Below are positions 26,958 to 35,110 of a stretch of 56,185 nucleotides of DNA, in pieces. Position 1 is the first letter of the stretch. The number at the start of each line of letters is the position of its first letter. Location of the stretch: assembly GCA_944390795.1 (NCBI GenBank), contig CALXRI010000021.1, positions 1 to 56,185 on the forward strand, in the 5' to 3' direction. Below the pieces are notes generated by a model. The model saw only the letters and a list, made by a program, of their open reading frames with translations. It did not search any database and had not been told where the DNA came from. The stretch is from an uncultured Victivallales bacterium. Its GTDB lineage: Bacteria > Verrucomicrobiota > Lentisphaeria > Victivallales > UBA1829. Made by a program: the position numbers and the translations under genes.

Positions 26958-29308
26958 TGATGAAACCTCTTTTGTTTTTTTCCCTGATAGTTCTTGTTTC
27001 CGTTTCTTCCGCGGCTTTAGAGATCAATCATCTGGTTTTGCCGGAAAAGCCGACAAAATGGGAGGAAAAAGCTGCCGGAGAATTTGCCGCTTATTTCCGG
27101 AAAATCAATAACCGTCCGCTGAAGCAGTACACCGCAGGTGATTCGCGGATCCCGAAAACTGGCGGTCTGTATCTGGGAAATGCCGCGGAAGAAAAACTGG
27201 CGGTATCGCAGGCGGAGTCCGGTCAGCTGAAAGCGGGCGGCTATCTCCTGAAGATTCGCACCGGCAATGTCGGCATTACCGGTGCACATTCCGGCGGCAT
27301 TCTCTACGGAGTCTGTGCTCTGCTGGAAATCGGCGGAGTCAAAGTTTACGGGGAAGAGTGTGAAGTGCTTCCCCGGAAACTCCTTTTCCCCGATACTCTC
27401 TTCAAGGTCTCCAATCCTGCATTCCTCCTGCGGGTGCTGGAACCGGGGTTCTGGCGCTGGAACCGGTATTATGCCGAGCCGATGACTGCGGTCCGGCTGG
27501 GATTTACGGCGCAGTTCCATGACGACTATTTCGGGGATCTTTTTATCCCGAGCTGGGAACCGAACGGCCTGCCGCGTTCACCGCGCAGGGACAGCGGACA
27601 CAGTCTGAAATATCTGGTTCCGCGTGCGAAATACGGTAAAACACACCCGGAATACTTTGCACACGACATAAAAGGCAAGCCGATCAAAAGCCGCTACAAC
27701 CATCTGTGCCTTTCCAATCCGGAGGTTTCTGCAATCATAAGCGGATGTCTCCGCAAGATTGTGGAAAAGTATCCGAGCACCTTTTTCTTTGTCACACAGG
27801 ATGACATGGATGACTGGTGCCAGTGCGCCGCCTGCCGTGCACTTGATCCTTTCCCCGGAAAAAAAGACGGCCCGACACGATGGACGAATCTTTCCGACCG
27901 CTACTTCCAGTTTCTCAATCCCATCGCAAAGGAGATCCGGCGCCTTTCTCCGGAGAGATGGCTTCTGAGCCTGGCGTATCGCTCCACGGCGGAGCCGCCG
28001 GTGGGGGTTCTGCCGGAAAAAAACATCGGAATTGTCATAGCGGCAAGCGCGGAATCCGGGAATCCATGTCAGAGCCACGGTGTTGATTGTCCGAAAAACA
28101 GGAAATTCCGTGACTTGATTTTCCCGGACTGGAGCAGAAAAGCGCCGGGACAGATTTTCATCTGGAACTACTGCATGAATTTTGTCAATCGTTACTCTCC
28201 GTTTTTTCCGCATGACGCAATGGTGGAACGGCTTCGTTATTATAAAAAGCATCATGTCGTCGGAATGTTTTACAACGGGGCGCCGCGGATGTTCATCCAG
28301 TTATTCTGTTATGTGCAGGGCAAACTTCTCTGGAATCCCGATCTGGATGAGAAGAAACTGGAAGAAGAGTTTCTGGAGCATTTTTACGGTCCGGGTGCTC
28401 CGGCGATGAAACGCGTGCTGGCGATTCTCCGGGACAGAATTCATGATCCGCGCGACCCGGTTCATCAGGGAGAATATGCCTCTTTCGATGCCATCATCGA
28501 GCCACTCTATCTGGCGGATATGCAAAAGGCATTTCAGGAAGCGGAACAGGCGGCGGAAAAATCTCAATTGTATCTGAAACGTGTCCGCTATGAGAAACTT
28601 TCCGCATTTCTGCTGCCGATGCTGGACGGCGGATACTGCGAAAGTCTGCCGGAACGTTTGAAAATGCTGCGTGAGATTGTCGAATGTGCCATGGAATGGA
28701 AGCTGATCAACATTCTGCCGAATCCGTCTGTCTGGTTTGAAAAGAAAATGGGATTTTCCCTGAAGACAAAGTCTCGCAACTGGTATTCCGATCCCTTCAT
28801 TCAAAAACTTCTGGCTGCTGAAACGCAGCGGGACTGGGATGTCCTGGCAGAAGAGGCTGCTCATATGCGGAGCAAACAGCTTCCTTACAGGGAGACCTCC
28901 GATGGAAGGATTGAATTCAATCTGGATGCGATTGTCATTGATGGGCCGGGCTGGGGACCCGGCGATTATGCGCATCAATGCGAGAAACGCAGGGCTCTTG
29001 GAATTCTCGGCGGGGACACCATGCGAATGCGTTTCCGTCTTGACGCCCCGCGGGAAATGCTCTTGAGACTGCATGCGCTAGACCATGACAAGGAAGGGAA
29101 AACCGCCATTCGGATTTCCATGAACGGCAGTCCCGTTTATTCCGGAAAAAATCAGGCATCCAAGACCGGATGGACCGTATTGGAATATCCTGTCCGGGCA
29201 AAGATGCTGCGTCAGGGTGAAAACACTCTGGAAATCAGAAATCTGGAAAAGAAAACCACGAATGGAAACTGGTTCATGATTTCCGGTGCGGAAATCATTC
29301 GGAAATGA
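26954..29308 (+). CDS. Secreted DUF4838 protein (cassette B)
   Basis: The 784-residue protein has a signal peptide and an alpha-glucuronidase-type N-terminal domain (EKAAGEFAAYFRKI, GGLYLGNAAEEKL, GGILYGVCALLEIGGV). The DUF4838 barrel carries FVTQDDMDDWCQCAACRALD, a Cys cluster and acidic pair typical of the family. The last 130 residues form a beta-sandwich (RMRFRLDAPREMLLRLHALDHD, TAIRISMNGSPVY) like a carbohydrate-binding module. It lacks the CBM9-like domain of the cassette A paralogue. Three ATG codons in a row at 26954-26962 leave the exact start open. Confidence 0.87.
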   Translation: MMMKPLLFFSLIVLVSVSSAALEINHLVLPEKPTKWEEKAAGEFAAYFRKINNRPLKQYTAGDSRIPKTGGLYLGNAAEEKLAVSQAESGQLKAGGYLLKIRTGNVGITGAHSGGILYGVCALLEIGGVKVYGEECEVLPRKLLFPDTLFKVSNPAFLLRVLEPGFWRWNRYYAEPMTAVRLGFTAQFHDDYFGDLFIPSWEPNGLPRSPRRDSGHSLKYLVPRAKYGKTHPEYFAHDIKGKPIKSRYNHLCLSNPEVSAIISGCLRKIVEKYPSTFFFVTQDDMDDWCQCAACRALDPFPGKKDGPTRWTNLSDRYFQFLNPIAKEIRRLSPERWLLSLAYRSTAEPPVGVLPEKNIGIVIAASAESGNPCQSHGVDCPKNRKFRDLIFPDWSRKAPGQIFIWNYCMNFVNRYSPFFPHDAMVERLRYYKKHHVVGMFYNGAPRMFIQLFCYVQGKLLWNPDLDEKKLEEEFLEHFYGPGAPAMKRVLAILRDRIHDPRDPVHQGEYASFDAIIEPLYLADMQKAFQEAEQAAEKSQLYLKRVRYEKLSAFLLPMLDGGYCESLPERLKMLREIVECAMEWKLINILPNPSVWFEKKMGFSLKTKSRNWYSDPFIQKLLAAETQRDWDVLAEEAAHMRSKQLPYRETSDGRIEFNLDAIVIDGPGWGPGDYAHQCEKRRALGILGGDTMRMRFRLDAPREMLLRLHALDHDKEGKTAIRISMNGSPVYSGKNQASKTGWTVLEYPVRAKMLRQGENTLEIRNLEKKTTNGNWFMISGAEIIRK

Positions 29309-29439
29309 CCTCCGGGAGGGAACGGCTTCAAGGCTTTCCGGACCCCAGACTTGTTGTCTCTCTGCTCCGGAATGGTAGAACTCAGAATGGAAAGAAAATA
29401 CGCAAATAAAAAAAAAACCCTTAAAAAAGGAGTTGAACA

Positions 29440-29538
29440 ATGAAAACACAAAGCCAAAGGCAAAGAAGAGACTGCCCGGCAAGTGGAATACATGTGAAAT
29501 ATTTTACATTGATAGAGCTCTTGGTGATTAGCTCATAA
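29440..29538 (+). pseudogene. Truncated pseudopilin gene
   Basis: After AAAAAAGGAG a 32-codon frame begins at 29440 and reads a basic leader followed by [10 protein letters not shown], the prepilin signature, then ISS and a stop. The hydrophobic helix is cut after LLV. Homology ends where AT-rich DNA with hicAB begins. It is the 5' stump of a second pseudopilin gene of cassette B; I could not find the missing 3' part to the right of hicAB. Confidence 0.85.
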
Positions 29539-29565
29539 TATAACTGTGGTTGCATCACTATTAAA

Positions 29566-29597
29566 ATACCCTCAACTTCCGAAAAAGTCAAGGGTAT
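29566..29597 (-). terminator. Terminator after hicB
   Basis: ATACCCT and AGGGTAT pair around an 18-nt interior that can pair further. On the minus strand the stem is followed by TTTTAAT; on the plus strand a T-run also follows, so it may work both ways. Confidence 0.6.
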
Positions 29598-29607
29598 CTT
29601 TGATTTT

Positions 29608-30015
29608 TTACGCTTCACGCATATACGCCAATGTAGCATTTACCATTAATTTTGAACGGTTTATATTTTTCTTCTTGGCGTAATCATTTATTCTTGCCAG
29701 AACATCCCCTTTTAACGTAACGTTAATACGTTCCGTTTTGGCAGGCGGATAAACGACAACCGGAACGATACAAAAGACTTCGCCGTCCTCTTTGTCAAGC
29801 TTGTTTTTCAACTCATCGCCGGAAGTAGCTTCGGGAAGTTCCTTGTTTTCCTCAACATAACATTCTGCGCTGAAATCAAGAAGCTTACTGGCATTTTCAA
29901 TAGTTTCTTCCAAAGTTTCACCCTGATCGACAATATTCCAATCCGGGAACTTACAGAAAAAACCGCCCTCTTCAGCCTTATACACTGCTAAAAAATACGT
30001 TTTCTTGTTTTTCAT
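29608..30015 (-). CDS. hicB: HicB antitoxin
   Basis: The 135-residue protein has the degenerate RNase-H-like HicB fold at the N-terminus (TYFLAVYKAEEGGFFCKFPDW, GETLEETIENASKLL) and a C-terminal ribbon-helix-helix-type DNA-binding part (ERINVTLKGDVLARINDYAKKK, NRSKLMVNATLAYM). HicB neutralises HicA and usually represses the operon. It follows hicA by 46 nt. Base composition is clearly lower in GC than the surroundings, suggesting acquisition from elsewhere. Confidence 0.9.
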   Translation of the reverse strand: MKNKKTYFLAVYKAEEGGFFCKFPDWNIVDQGETLEETIENASKLLDFSAECYVEENKELPEATSGDELKNKLDKEDGEVFCIVPVVVYPPAKTERINVTLKGDVLARINDYAKKKNINRSKLMVNATLAYMREA

Positions 30016-30061
30016 AATCCCTTATCCTTTTAAGTTATAACAAGGGGGATTCCCCCTTGTT

Positions 30062-30247
30062 TTATTTCAACCCTAACTGTTTTAAAATTCCCCGCCTTGT
30101 GCCCTCTTTTATTTCCTTGCTTCCGTGGCTGTGCATTATTGTTCGTTTTCCGTTTGGTGCCTCTATCAGTATTCCGTCATTTGTTCGTTTTATCACCTGG
30201 CACCCTTTTTCTTTTAGCAGGAATTTTAAAAACTCGTTGAAACTCAT
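30062..30247 (-). CDS. hicA: HicA mRNA-interferase toxin
   Basis: The 61-residue protein has a small dsRBD-like fold. The family core is present: LKEKGCQVIKRTNDGILIEAP, then the catalytic histidine in TIMHSHGSKEIKEGTRRGILKQLG. HicA cleaves mRNA independently of ribosomes. The ATG at 30247 has AAGGAA upstream; the longer frame to 30346 crosses the promoter. The toxin-first order (hicA then hicB) is the common one. Confidence 0.9.
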   Translation of the reverse strand: MSFNEFLKFLLKEKGCQVIKRTNDGILIEAPNGKRTIMHSHGSKEIKEGTRRGILKQLGLK

Positions 30248-30275
30248 TGGCGTTTCCTTTCTTGTTTCTGATATT

Positions 30276-30303
30276 AATATACACACTTTCGTGTGGATTT
30301 CAA
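30276..30303 (-). promoter_or_regulatory. hicAB promoter with operator-like repeats
   Basis: On the minus strand TTGAAA and TATATT are 16 nt apart. The palindrome CACAC-TTTC-GTGTG (30282-30295) lies in the spacer. The word TGTGGATT occurs at 30292-30299 and, as one arm of an 8-bp inverted repeat, at 30320-30341. These are likely HicB binding sites. Confidence 0.65.
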
Positions 30304-30347
30304 GTGTTAAAAGCAAAAAAATCCACATTTTTTTGTGGATTGACAAA

Positions 30348-30946
30348 TAATCTGAAATTATTGCAAAAAGGAAACGGCTATTTCCTGTACTTGGTGGTAA
30401 TGTGGCAACTGAAAAAGTGCCGTTCTACGCTCATAGTTTCTTGGTGGTCTGCTCCATGGTTATCGACGAGAACAAGCGGCGGCATGAGCGTGAGGAATTT
30501 ATGCACCCCCGTTACGCGCGCGTGAGGATTTTCGCTCTTGTCAGAAAAAATAGGGATTTTATGACAGTCTGCCAGTCTGATTTTTTCGTAAGCCAGGTCA
30601 TGTGTAGAGACCGGAAGTTCGAATCTCTTTTCTACCATTTTCGCGATGTTCAAACTCTTTTTTGAGGCAGAATGAAGTTCCAGTTTCTCCCGGAGAATTT
30701 TTCGAGAAGTGAAAATGCTCCACCATTTTTTTGATTTTCCGCCGACCGGTCTTCCGGCCGTTTTTTTTTGTCACCTGAATCACACCGAAAGCGCGTATTG
30801 CGGCAGGAATGGGAAATTGCGGAAACGAAACAGGACTGACGGCGGCACTTTTCTTCCACGCCACTGATTTCCATGCCTGCACGGCTGTTCCGATCTTTAT
30901 CGCGGAAAACAGATGAAAAACGCATGATTTTCCACGGTTCGCCGTT
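30348..30946. other. Gene-free stretch between hicA and ogt
   Basis: I see no supported gene here. A Rho-independent terminator lies at 30742-30769. A TTCGAATC...CTACCA segment at 30615-30644 recalls a tRNA 3' end but does not fold as one. Base composition returns to the local average after about 30400. Confidence 0.5.
30742..30769 (+). terminator. Rho-independent terminator
   Basis: A 7-bp stem (CGACCGG / CCGGCCG with one mismatch, TCTT loop) is followed by nine T residues on the plus strand. No complete gene ends just upstream, so its transcript is unknown; it may be left from a lost gene. Confidence 0.7.
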
Positions 30947-30976
30947 TATAGTATGGAAAACAGAGGAGGATTCATC

Positions 30977-31495
30977 TTGAAATCATGCAGGAAAACATCT
31001 TTCGGCTTTCTCACGGTCACGGAACGGAACAATGCGATTGCCGCCATTGCCTTTGCGGATCCCCCTCCCCGCGGGGAATCCCCATCCCCGGAAACGGAGA
31101 CGCCGCTTCTGAAGGAAGCCTTCCGCCAGCTGGAAGAATATTTCACTGGAAAAAGAAAAGACTTCGACCTGCCGCTTGATCCGGAGGGAACGCCATTCAT
31201 GAAAAGGGTCTGGAAGCGCCTCCTGGAAATTCCATACGGAAAGACCGCCTCCTACCGGGAAATCGCAGTTTCCATCGGCATTCCGGGAGGAATGCGCGCC
31301 GTCGGACTGGCCAGTCATCGGAATCCCATTCCCGTCATCATTCCATGCCACAGGGTCATCGGATCCGACGGCAGGCTTGTCGGTTATGCCGGAGGACTTT
31401 CCCTGAAACGCAGACTGCTGGCACTGGAGGCGGAACATGCACCCCCGGAACCGGAAAGCGAAGGAACGACGCAGGAAACAATTTCCGGAAAATAA
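30977..31495 (+). CDS. ogt: Methylated-DNA-protein cysteine methyltransferase
   Basis: This suicide enzyme moves the methyl group from O6-methylguanine to its own cysteine. The core is intact: PFMKRVWKRLLEIPYGKTASYREIA, GMRAVGLASHRNPIPVIIPCHRVIG (active Cys in PCHRV, about residue 124), GYAGGLSLKRRLLALE. I choose the TTG at 30977 because GGAGG lies 7 nt upstream, a -10-like TATAGT lies at 30947-30952, and the protein then begins like other family members. The ATG at 30953 has no ribosome site. A helix-turn-helix partner (Ada) is absent. Confidence 0.9.
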   Translation: MKSCRKTSFGFLTVTERNNAIAAIAFADPPPRGESPSPETETPLLKEAFRQLEEYFTGKRKDFDLPLDPEGTPFMKRVWKRLLEIPYGKTASYREIAVSIGIPGGMRAVGLASHRNPIPVIIPCHRVIGSDGRLVGYAGGLSLKRRLLALEAEHAPPEPESEGTTQETISGK

Positions 31496-31510
31496 TTTCT
31501 GAAAAACAAC

Positions 31511-31550
31511 GCCCCGTGCCGTCTTTCCCGCAGTCACGGCGGCACAGGGC
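31511..31550 (-). terminator. Terminator between ogt and the small membrane genes
   Basis: An 11-bp stem with one mismatch (GCCCCGTGCCG / CGGCACAGGGC) is followed on the minus strand by GTTGTTTTT. It ends the minus-strand transcript and may also serve ogt. Confidence 0.65.
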
Positions 31551-31559
31551 ATTCCGGAA

Positions 31560-31697
31560 CTACCTCCGGCGGGCGCTTCTTCGGCCGCGGGATTTGTTTT
31601 TCAGCTCACTGATAATCAGAAAAACAACCAGCAGGGCGAAGAGCCCGAGCAAACCGAATCCGGCAAACTGAATCAAATGCATAAACCATGCGTCCAT
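31560..31697 (-). CDS. 45-residue single-span membrane protein
   Basis: The small protein has one membrane helix (FAGFGLLGLFALLVVFLII) and a strongly basic tail (KNKSRGRRSARRR), so the tail should face the cytosol. The ATG at 31697 has AAAGGAAAG upstream. A terminator follows directly. I do not recognise a family. Small basic single-span proteins often attach to larger membrane complexes, but no partner is evident. Confidence 0.6.
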   Translation of the reverse strand: MDAWFMHLIQFAGFGLLGLFALLVVFLIISELKNKSRGRRSARRR

Positions 31698-31813
31698 GGG
31701 ATCTTTCCTTTTTTTGAATGAGAGTCCGTTCCTGCACGGGGACAGGAAGATGCGCCGCACATCCTGAAATTCCTCTCAAAGACACCGGCGCACGAAGGGC
31801 AGATACAGGAAAG

Positions 31814-32209
31814 TCAGATACCCGGCCCGGCACGGACGGGACAGTGTTTTCCAAGAAAACGCAGAAAAAAAGACGGAAAAACTGTCCGGAAAAACAACTG
31901 CCCGGCACCGAACAGGAAATGCAGCGGGATCTCCTGTGCGGGGCCGGCGGACACGAATCCGGAAAAAGGCTGAATCCGGAAAACGGTTTGAAGAGAAACA
32001 TTTCCCCGGAGGATGTGGAACTGTTCCTGCGCGGGCAATACACCGGAAATGGAATCGCGGCTCTCCGGAGAAAGTGTGTCCGGGAAAAATCCCTGCGTCT
32101 GCTGAACAAGATGCGGGGAGAAAACCGTGAAACAGGCAAGCAGAACAATGAAAAACAGCGGTGCGCAAACCACCGCCTTCCGTTCTGCTGTTCCGATCCT
32201 TCCGGTCAT
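31814..32209 (-). CDS. Putative membrane protein, orphan
   Basis: A 131-residue frame with one likely membrane span (VCAPLFFIVLLACFTVF) and a second hydrophobic region near the C-terminus. Support comes from a strong ribosome site (GGAGGAGGG, 7 nt before ATG), a promoter at the right distance and codon use like the neighbours. Other frames of the same stretch are rich in Arg and Pro and look like shadows. I recognise no domain. It may be co-transcribed with the 45-residue protein 116 nt downstream. Confidence 0.5.
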   Translation of the reverse strand: MTGRIGTAERKAVVCAPLFFIVLLACFTVFSPHLVQQTQGFFPDTLSPESRDSISGVLPAQEQFHILRGNVSLQTVFRIQPFSGFVSAGPAQEIPLHFLFGAGQLFFRTVFPSFFLRFLGKHCPVRAGPGI

Positions 32210-32233
32210 GCCGCAACCCTCCTCCGGAGCTGT

Positions 32234-32261
32234 AATATACGCCGTATCCCCCGCAATGCAA
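32234..32261 (-). promoter_or_regulatory. Promoter of the orphan membrane-protein gene
   Basis: TTGCAT and TATATT on the minus strand are separated by 16 nt and lie 25 nt upstream of the start codon at 32209. Confidence 0.5.
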
Positions 32262-32341
32262 ACGGGGAAATCGTTCCGGGACTCCTTTCCGGACGGATGC
32301 GCATTAAAGCGGATGCGCAAAAATTCGCCATGCCCGGCCCG

Positions 32342-35020
32342 TCATTCGAAGACAAGCCATCCAGCGCATCCGGGATTGTAATCCCGATGCAGCAGACGGT
32401 TCGGCCAGGGGTTGCGTTTCACCCAGCCTTCGCTTCCGCTCCACACATTGATCCGCATCGGGAAATTCCCGCGGCGGAAACCGTCGAACACCTCCATCGG
32501 AATCCGGATTGTCAGGATGCCGTCCTTCCGGACATATTCCAGCGCCGGAATCTCCCGGAAAATGAAGGAATACAGAGTCGGCGCTCCGTCCGCGGAAAAG
32601 TCGATGCGCAGCGGCGGCCAGAGACGACACGGCTCAATCTCCAGAACAAATGACTTGCCTTCGCTTCCTGCGACCTGAATACTGAGCGTCTTTTCCTCAT
32701 AATACGAACGCCAGGAGATTCCGCTCTCCCCGACCTTTTCCCAATCCCCGTGTGCCGATCCTCTGGCGCAGACGGCTTTGGGGCCCGTCGGATTTTTCCC
32801 CGTGTATTCGGCAAGGGCAGGATCATCCATGCGGAATTTCGGAAAATCGACATGGAGCAGCTGTTCCAGCAGAGCAATGCGCGCGGAAAGTTTCTCAGGA
32901 AAGAAGAGATACCCCTCCGCTTCGGAATGGTAGCCGAGCCGGGAATCCCGTTCGCAGAGACGTTTCATTGCTTCGGAGTTCCGGATCTCGTCCAGAACAA
33001 TCTGCCGCATCGCCTCCAGATTGTCTTTGCCGTCAAAGAACATCTCCTCGCGCAGGGAGTAGAAGCCGAGCAGATTCACGGTGCTGCGCATCTGAAGGGC
33101 AATCGCGGAAGCAAGATCGATGTCGGCGGACCGGGCGGGATCGTCGGCGTATTCGCCGCGCAGGGACTCCAGAATGTCGGCGCCCTTCCGCCAGAGTCCG
33201 TACATCTCCCGGCAGAGCGTCAGAGCTTCCGCCAGCGTATGCTGAAAGATCAGGCATTCCCCGATCCTGTCGCCGCTCACCTCGGGAAAGTTTTTCAGAA
33301 TCCAGCTCGGCGAAATCGGCTCGTCCACGGGAAAAAGATGAAGCGGCCATGCGATCGAGTGATGAAGCGGACCGTACCATTCAAACGCGATATTGCCGGG
33401 AAAATGCCGGTAGCCGGAAGAAAAACATTTCCAGGCCTCGACAACTTTCGGCGTGTTCTTCCGCCAGTCGGGCCGTGCCAGCATCGTCAGGAATTCGTCC
33501 TCGGACTCCGGGAACGGTTCAAAGGAAAGCTCCCCGGCCGCCTTGTTCATCAGTCCGGGATAGTTGCCGAAATACCAGCACTGCATGGCGGCGTATACGC
33601 CGAGTTCGTGCATCGTTTTGTATTTTTCATACAGATTGCCGGGAACCGGAATGAACGGCACGGAGGCATCCTCGTGCGAACAGCCGACCTGCAGTTTCGC
33701 CCCTGTTTTCGGATGGGTTGAAGCGATTCGGCGGAAGAGTTCCGAGGGCCCGACATAGGCCAGCGAATAATCAAAGACATGCCGCCCCTTTCCAAGCTGC
33801 CGGACAATCCCCCCGGACTCGAAATTGAACATGATTCCGCAGTCGTCCGGCCATTTTGAGGCGGCTTCCTCCAGACGGTTCATAAAGGGGGAGCCGTCGC
33901 GCTGGCCGGGCGCATAAAACCAGCCGATGAACTCCGCATTCGGACAGACTTTGTGAATCGCGCCCGACATGACCCCGGCAAGTTCGCGGTAGATATCCGC
34001 CGGATCGCGTGCGGAGCAGCGGGGACAATGGCAGTGTTCCTCGTCATACAGCATATGGCTGATACATGCGCCGTTGTCCTCGCCGAACATGATGTTGATG
34101 ACTCCGCCCAGACCGGGAACTGCGGAAAAAAGCCGTGTCAGGGATTCGGCGAGGTACTGCCTTCCCAGAGGGGTCGAGGTGCAGAAAAAGCCGTAGTCAT
34201 TCCACGTGTCCCCGATCAGTTCCGGATGCGCCGAGGCATCCTCCTCCGGGATGGAATAGGAGGTTTTTCCGAAGCCTTTCGGCTCGCTGAAAAAGACGTA
34301 AATCCGAATGCCGAAGCGGGCACAGCGTTTTACGGTCTGACGCAGTTTTTCAAACCGTTTTTCCGCATCCTTTCCGCGTCCCGGAAAAATATCCGAAGGC
34401 AGATCCCGGAAATACATCGTAAGCCACAAGCCGTTGACTCCTTCGTGCGCAAGCCTGTTCAGATATTCATCCGGATAGTAGTTGATGTCGTTGGTCAGCT
34501 CGTCGATGAAGAACGGAGGGCGGTAGGTCGGGCCGAAGAAACAGCGTGAAATACGGTGTTTCACAAAGGGACGCCGCCTCCAGGAGCCGGCCGTCGCGGA
34601 AGGCCCCTCCGCCTCGCAGATCCGGTCCTCCAGAAAATAAATTCCCCGGCGCATGCCGTCGGCGTCGGCCGCCGTTACAGCGCAGGAATCCGCGGAAATC
34701 TCAACGGCATACTCCTCACGTCCGAACGCCGCGTCATACCGGAAGTCAATCGGGAATCCGCCCGTTTTTTCGGGAACGCCTTTCGCTGTCAAAACACGCC
34801 GGAGAGACTGATATGCAGTTTCCAGAAGGCCCTCCGCGTCCGGAAATTCGATCTTCAGCTCCGCTCCGTTTTTCATGCAGTCCTGCGCGGCGCCGGCAGG
34901 ACACCCGGCTCCCCGGGAAAAGTGACAGGACAACGGACGTTTCAAGTCATCGACGAAAGGCGGCGGCGTGCACGGCGGCTGCGGAATCTGCGCAAAGGCG
35001 CAAATGTCTTCGCAATTCAT
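32342..35020 (-). CDS. Large putative glycoside hydrolase (GH20/DUF4838-like), cytosolic
   Basis: The 892-residue protein has no signal peptide. Residues 40-150 resemble the alpha/beta domain that precedes GH20 and alpha-glucuronidase barrels (ETAYQSLRRVL, DADGMRRGIYFLEDRI). A TIM barrel follows with INYYPDEYLNRLAHEGVNGLW, IYVFFSEPKGFG, a FGEDNGACISHM acidic pair, and the Cys-rich EEHCHCPRCSARD typical of DUF4838-like enzymes. A helical region and a C-terminal beta-sandwich (about 760-892) complete it. The ATG at 35020 has GGGGAGA upstream. A perfect palindrome lies 19-34 nt before the start codon. Substrate unknown. Confidence 0.75.
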   Translation of the reverse strand: MNCEDICAFAQIPQPPCTPPPFVDDLKRPLSCHFSRGAGCPAGAAQDCMKNGAELKIEFPDAEGLLETAYQSLRRVLTAKGVPEKTGGFPIDFRYDAAFGREEYAVEISADSCAVTAADADGMRRGIYFLEDRICEAEGPSATAGSWRRRPFVKHRISRCFFGPTYRPPFFIDELTNDINYYPDEYLNRLAHEGVNGLWLTMYFRDLPSDIFPGRGKDAEKRFEKLRQTVKRCARFGIRIYVFFSEPKGFGKTSYSIPEEDASAHPELIGDTWNDYGFFCTSTPLGRQYLAESLTRLFSAVPGLGGVINIMFGEDNGACISHMLYDEEHCHCPRCSARDPADIYRELAGVMSGAIHKVCPNAEFIGWFYAPGQRDGSPFMNRLEEAASKWPDDCGIMFNFESGGIVRQLGKGRHVFDYSLAYVGPSELFRRIASTHPKTGAKLQVGCSHEDASVPFIPVPGNLYEKYKTMHELGVYAAMQCWYFGNYPGLMNKAAGELSFEPFPESEDEFLTMLARPDWRKNTPKVVEAWKCFSSGYRHFPGNIAFEWYGPLHHSIAWPLHLFPVDEPISPSWILKNFPEVSGDRIGECLIFQHTLAEALTLCREMYGLWRKGADILESLRGEYADDPARSADIDLASAIALQMRSTVNLLGFYSLREEMFFDGKDNLEAMRQIVLDEIRNSEAMKRLCERDSRLGYHSEAEGYLFFPEKLSARIALLEQLLHVDFPKFRMDDPALAEYTGKNPTGPKAVCARGSAHGDWEKVGESGISWRSYYEEKTLSIQVAGSEGKSFVLEIEPCRLWPPLRIDFSADGAPTLYSFIFREIPALEYVRKDGILTIRIPMEVFDGFRRGNFPMRINVWSGSEGWVKRNPWPNRLLHRDYNPGCAGWLVFE

Positions 35021-35038
35021 TGTTTCTCCCCGTTCTTT

Positions 35039-35054
35039 ATTGAAACGTTTCAAT
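35039..35054. promoter_or_regulatory. Palindromic operator ATTGAAACGTTTCAAT
   Basis: A perfect 16-bp palindrome with central CpG, close to general LacI-family operator consensus. It lies between the DUF4886 gene and the 892-residue enzyme gene. No regulator gene is adjacent, so it may be bound in trans. Confidence 0.7.
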
Positions 35055-35110
35055 CAAGCTAAAAAAGACATGCGCCAACACGCCGGATTCCCCGGCAGCG
35101 GCAGAAAACG

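Noticed and set aside
30560-30644. tRNA-like segment ending GTTCGAATC...CTACCA
   Set aside because: The T-stem has a mismatch and two G-T pairs, the acceptor strand is too short if CCA is encoded, and no matching 5' acceptor or D-arm can be found.
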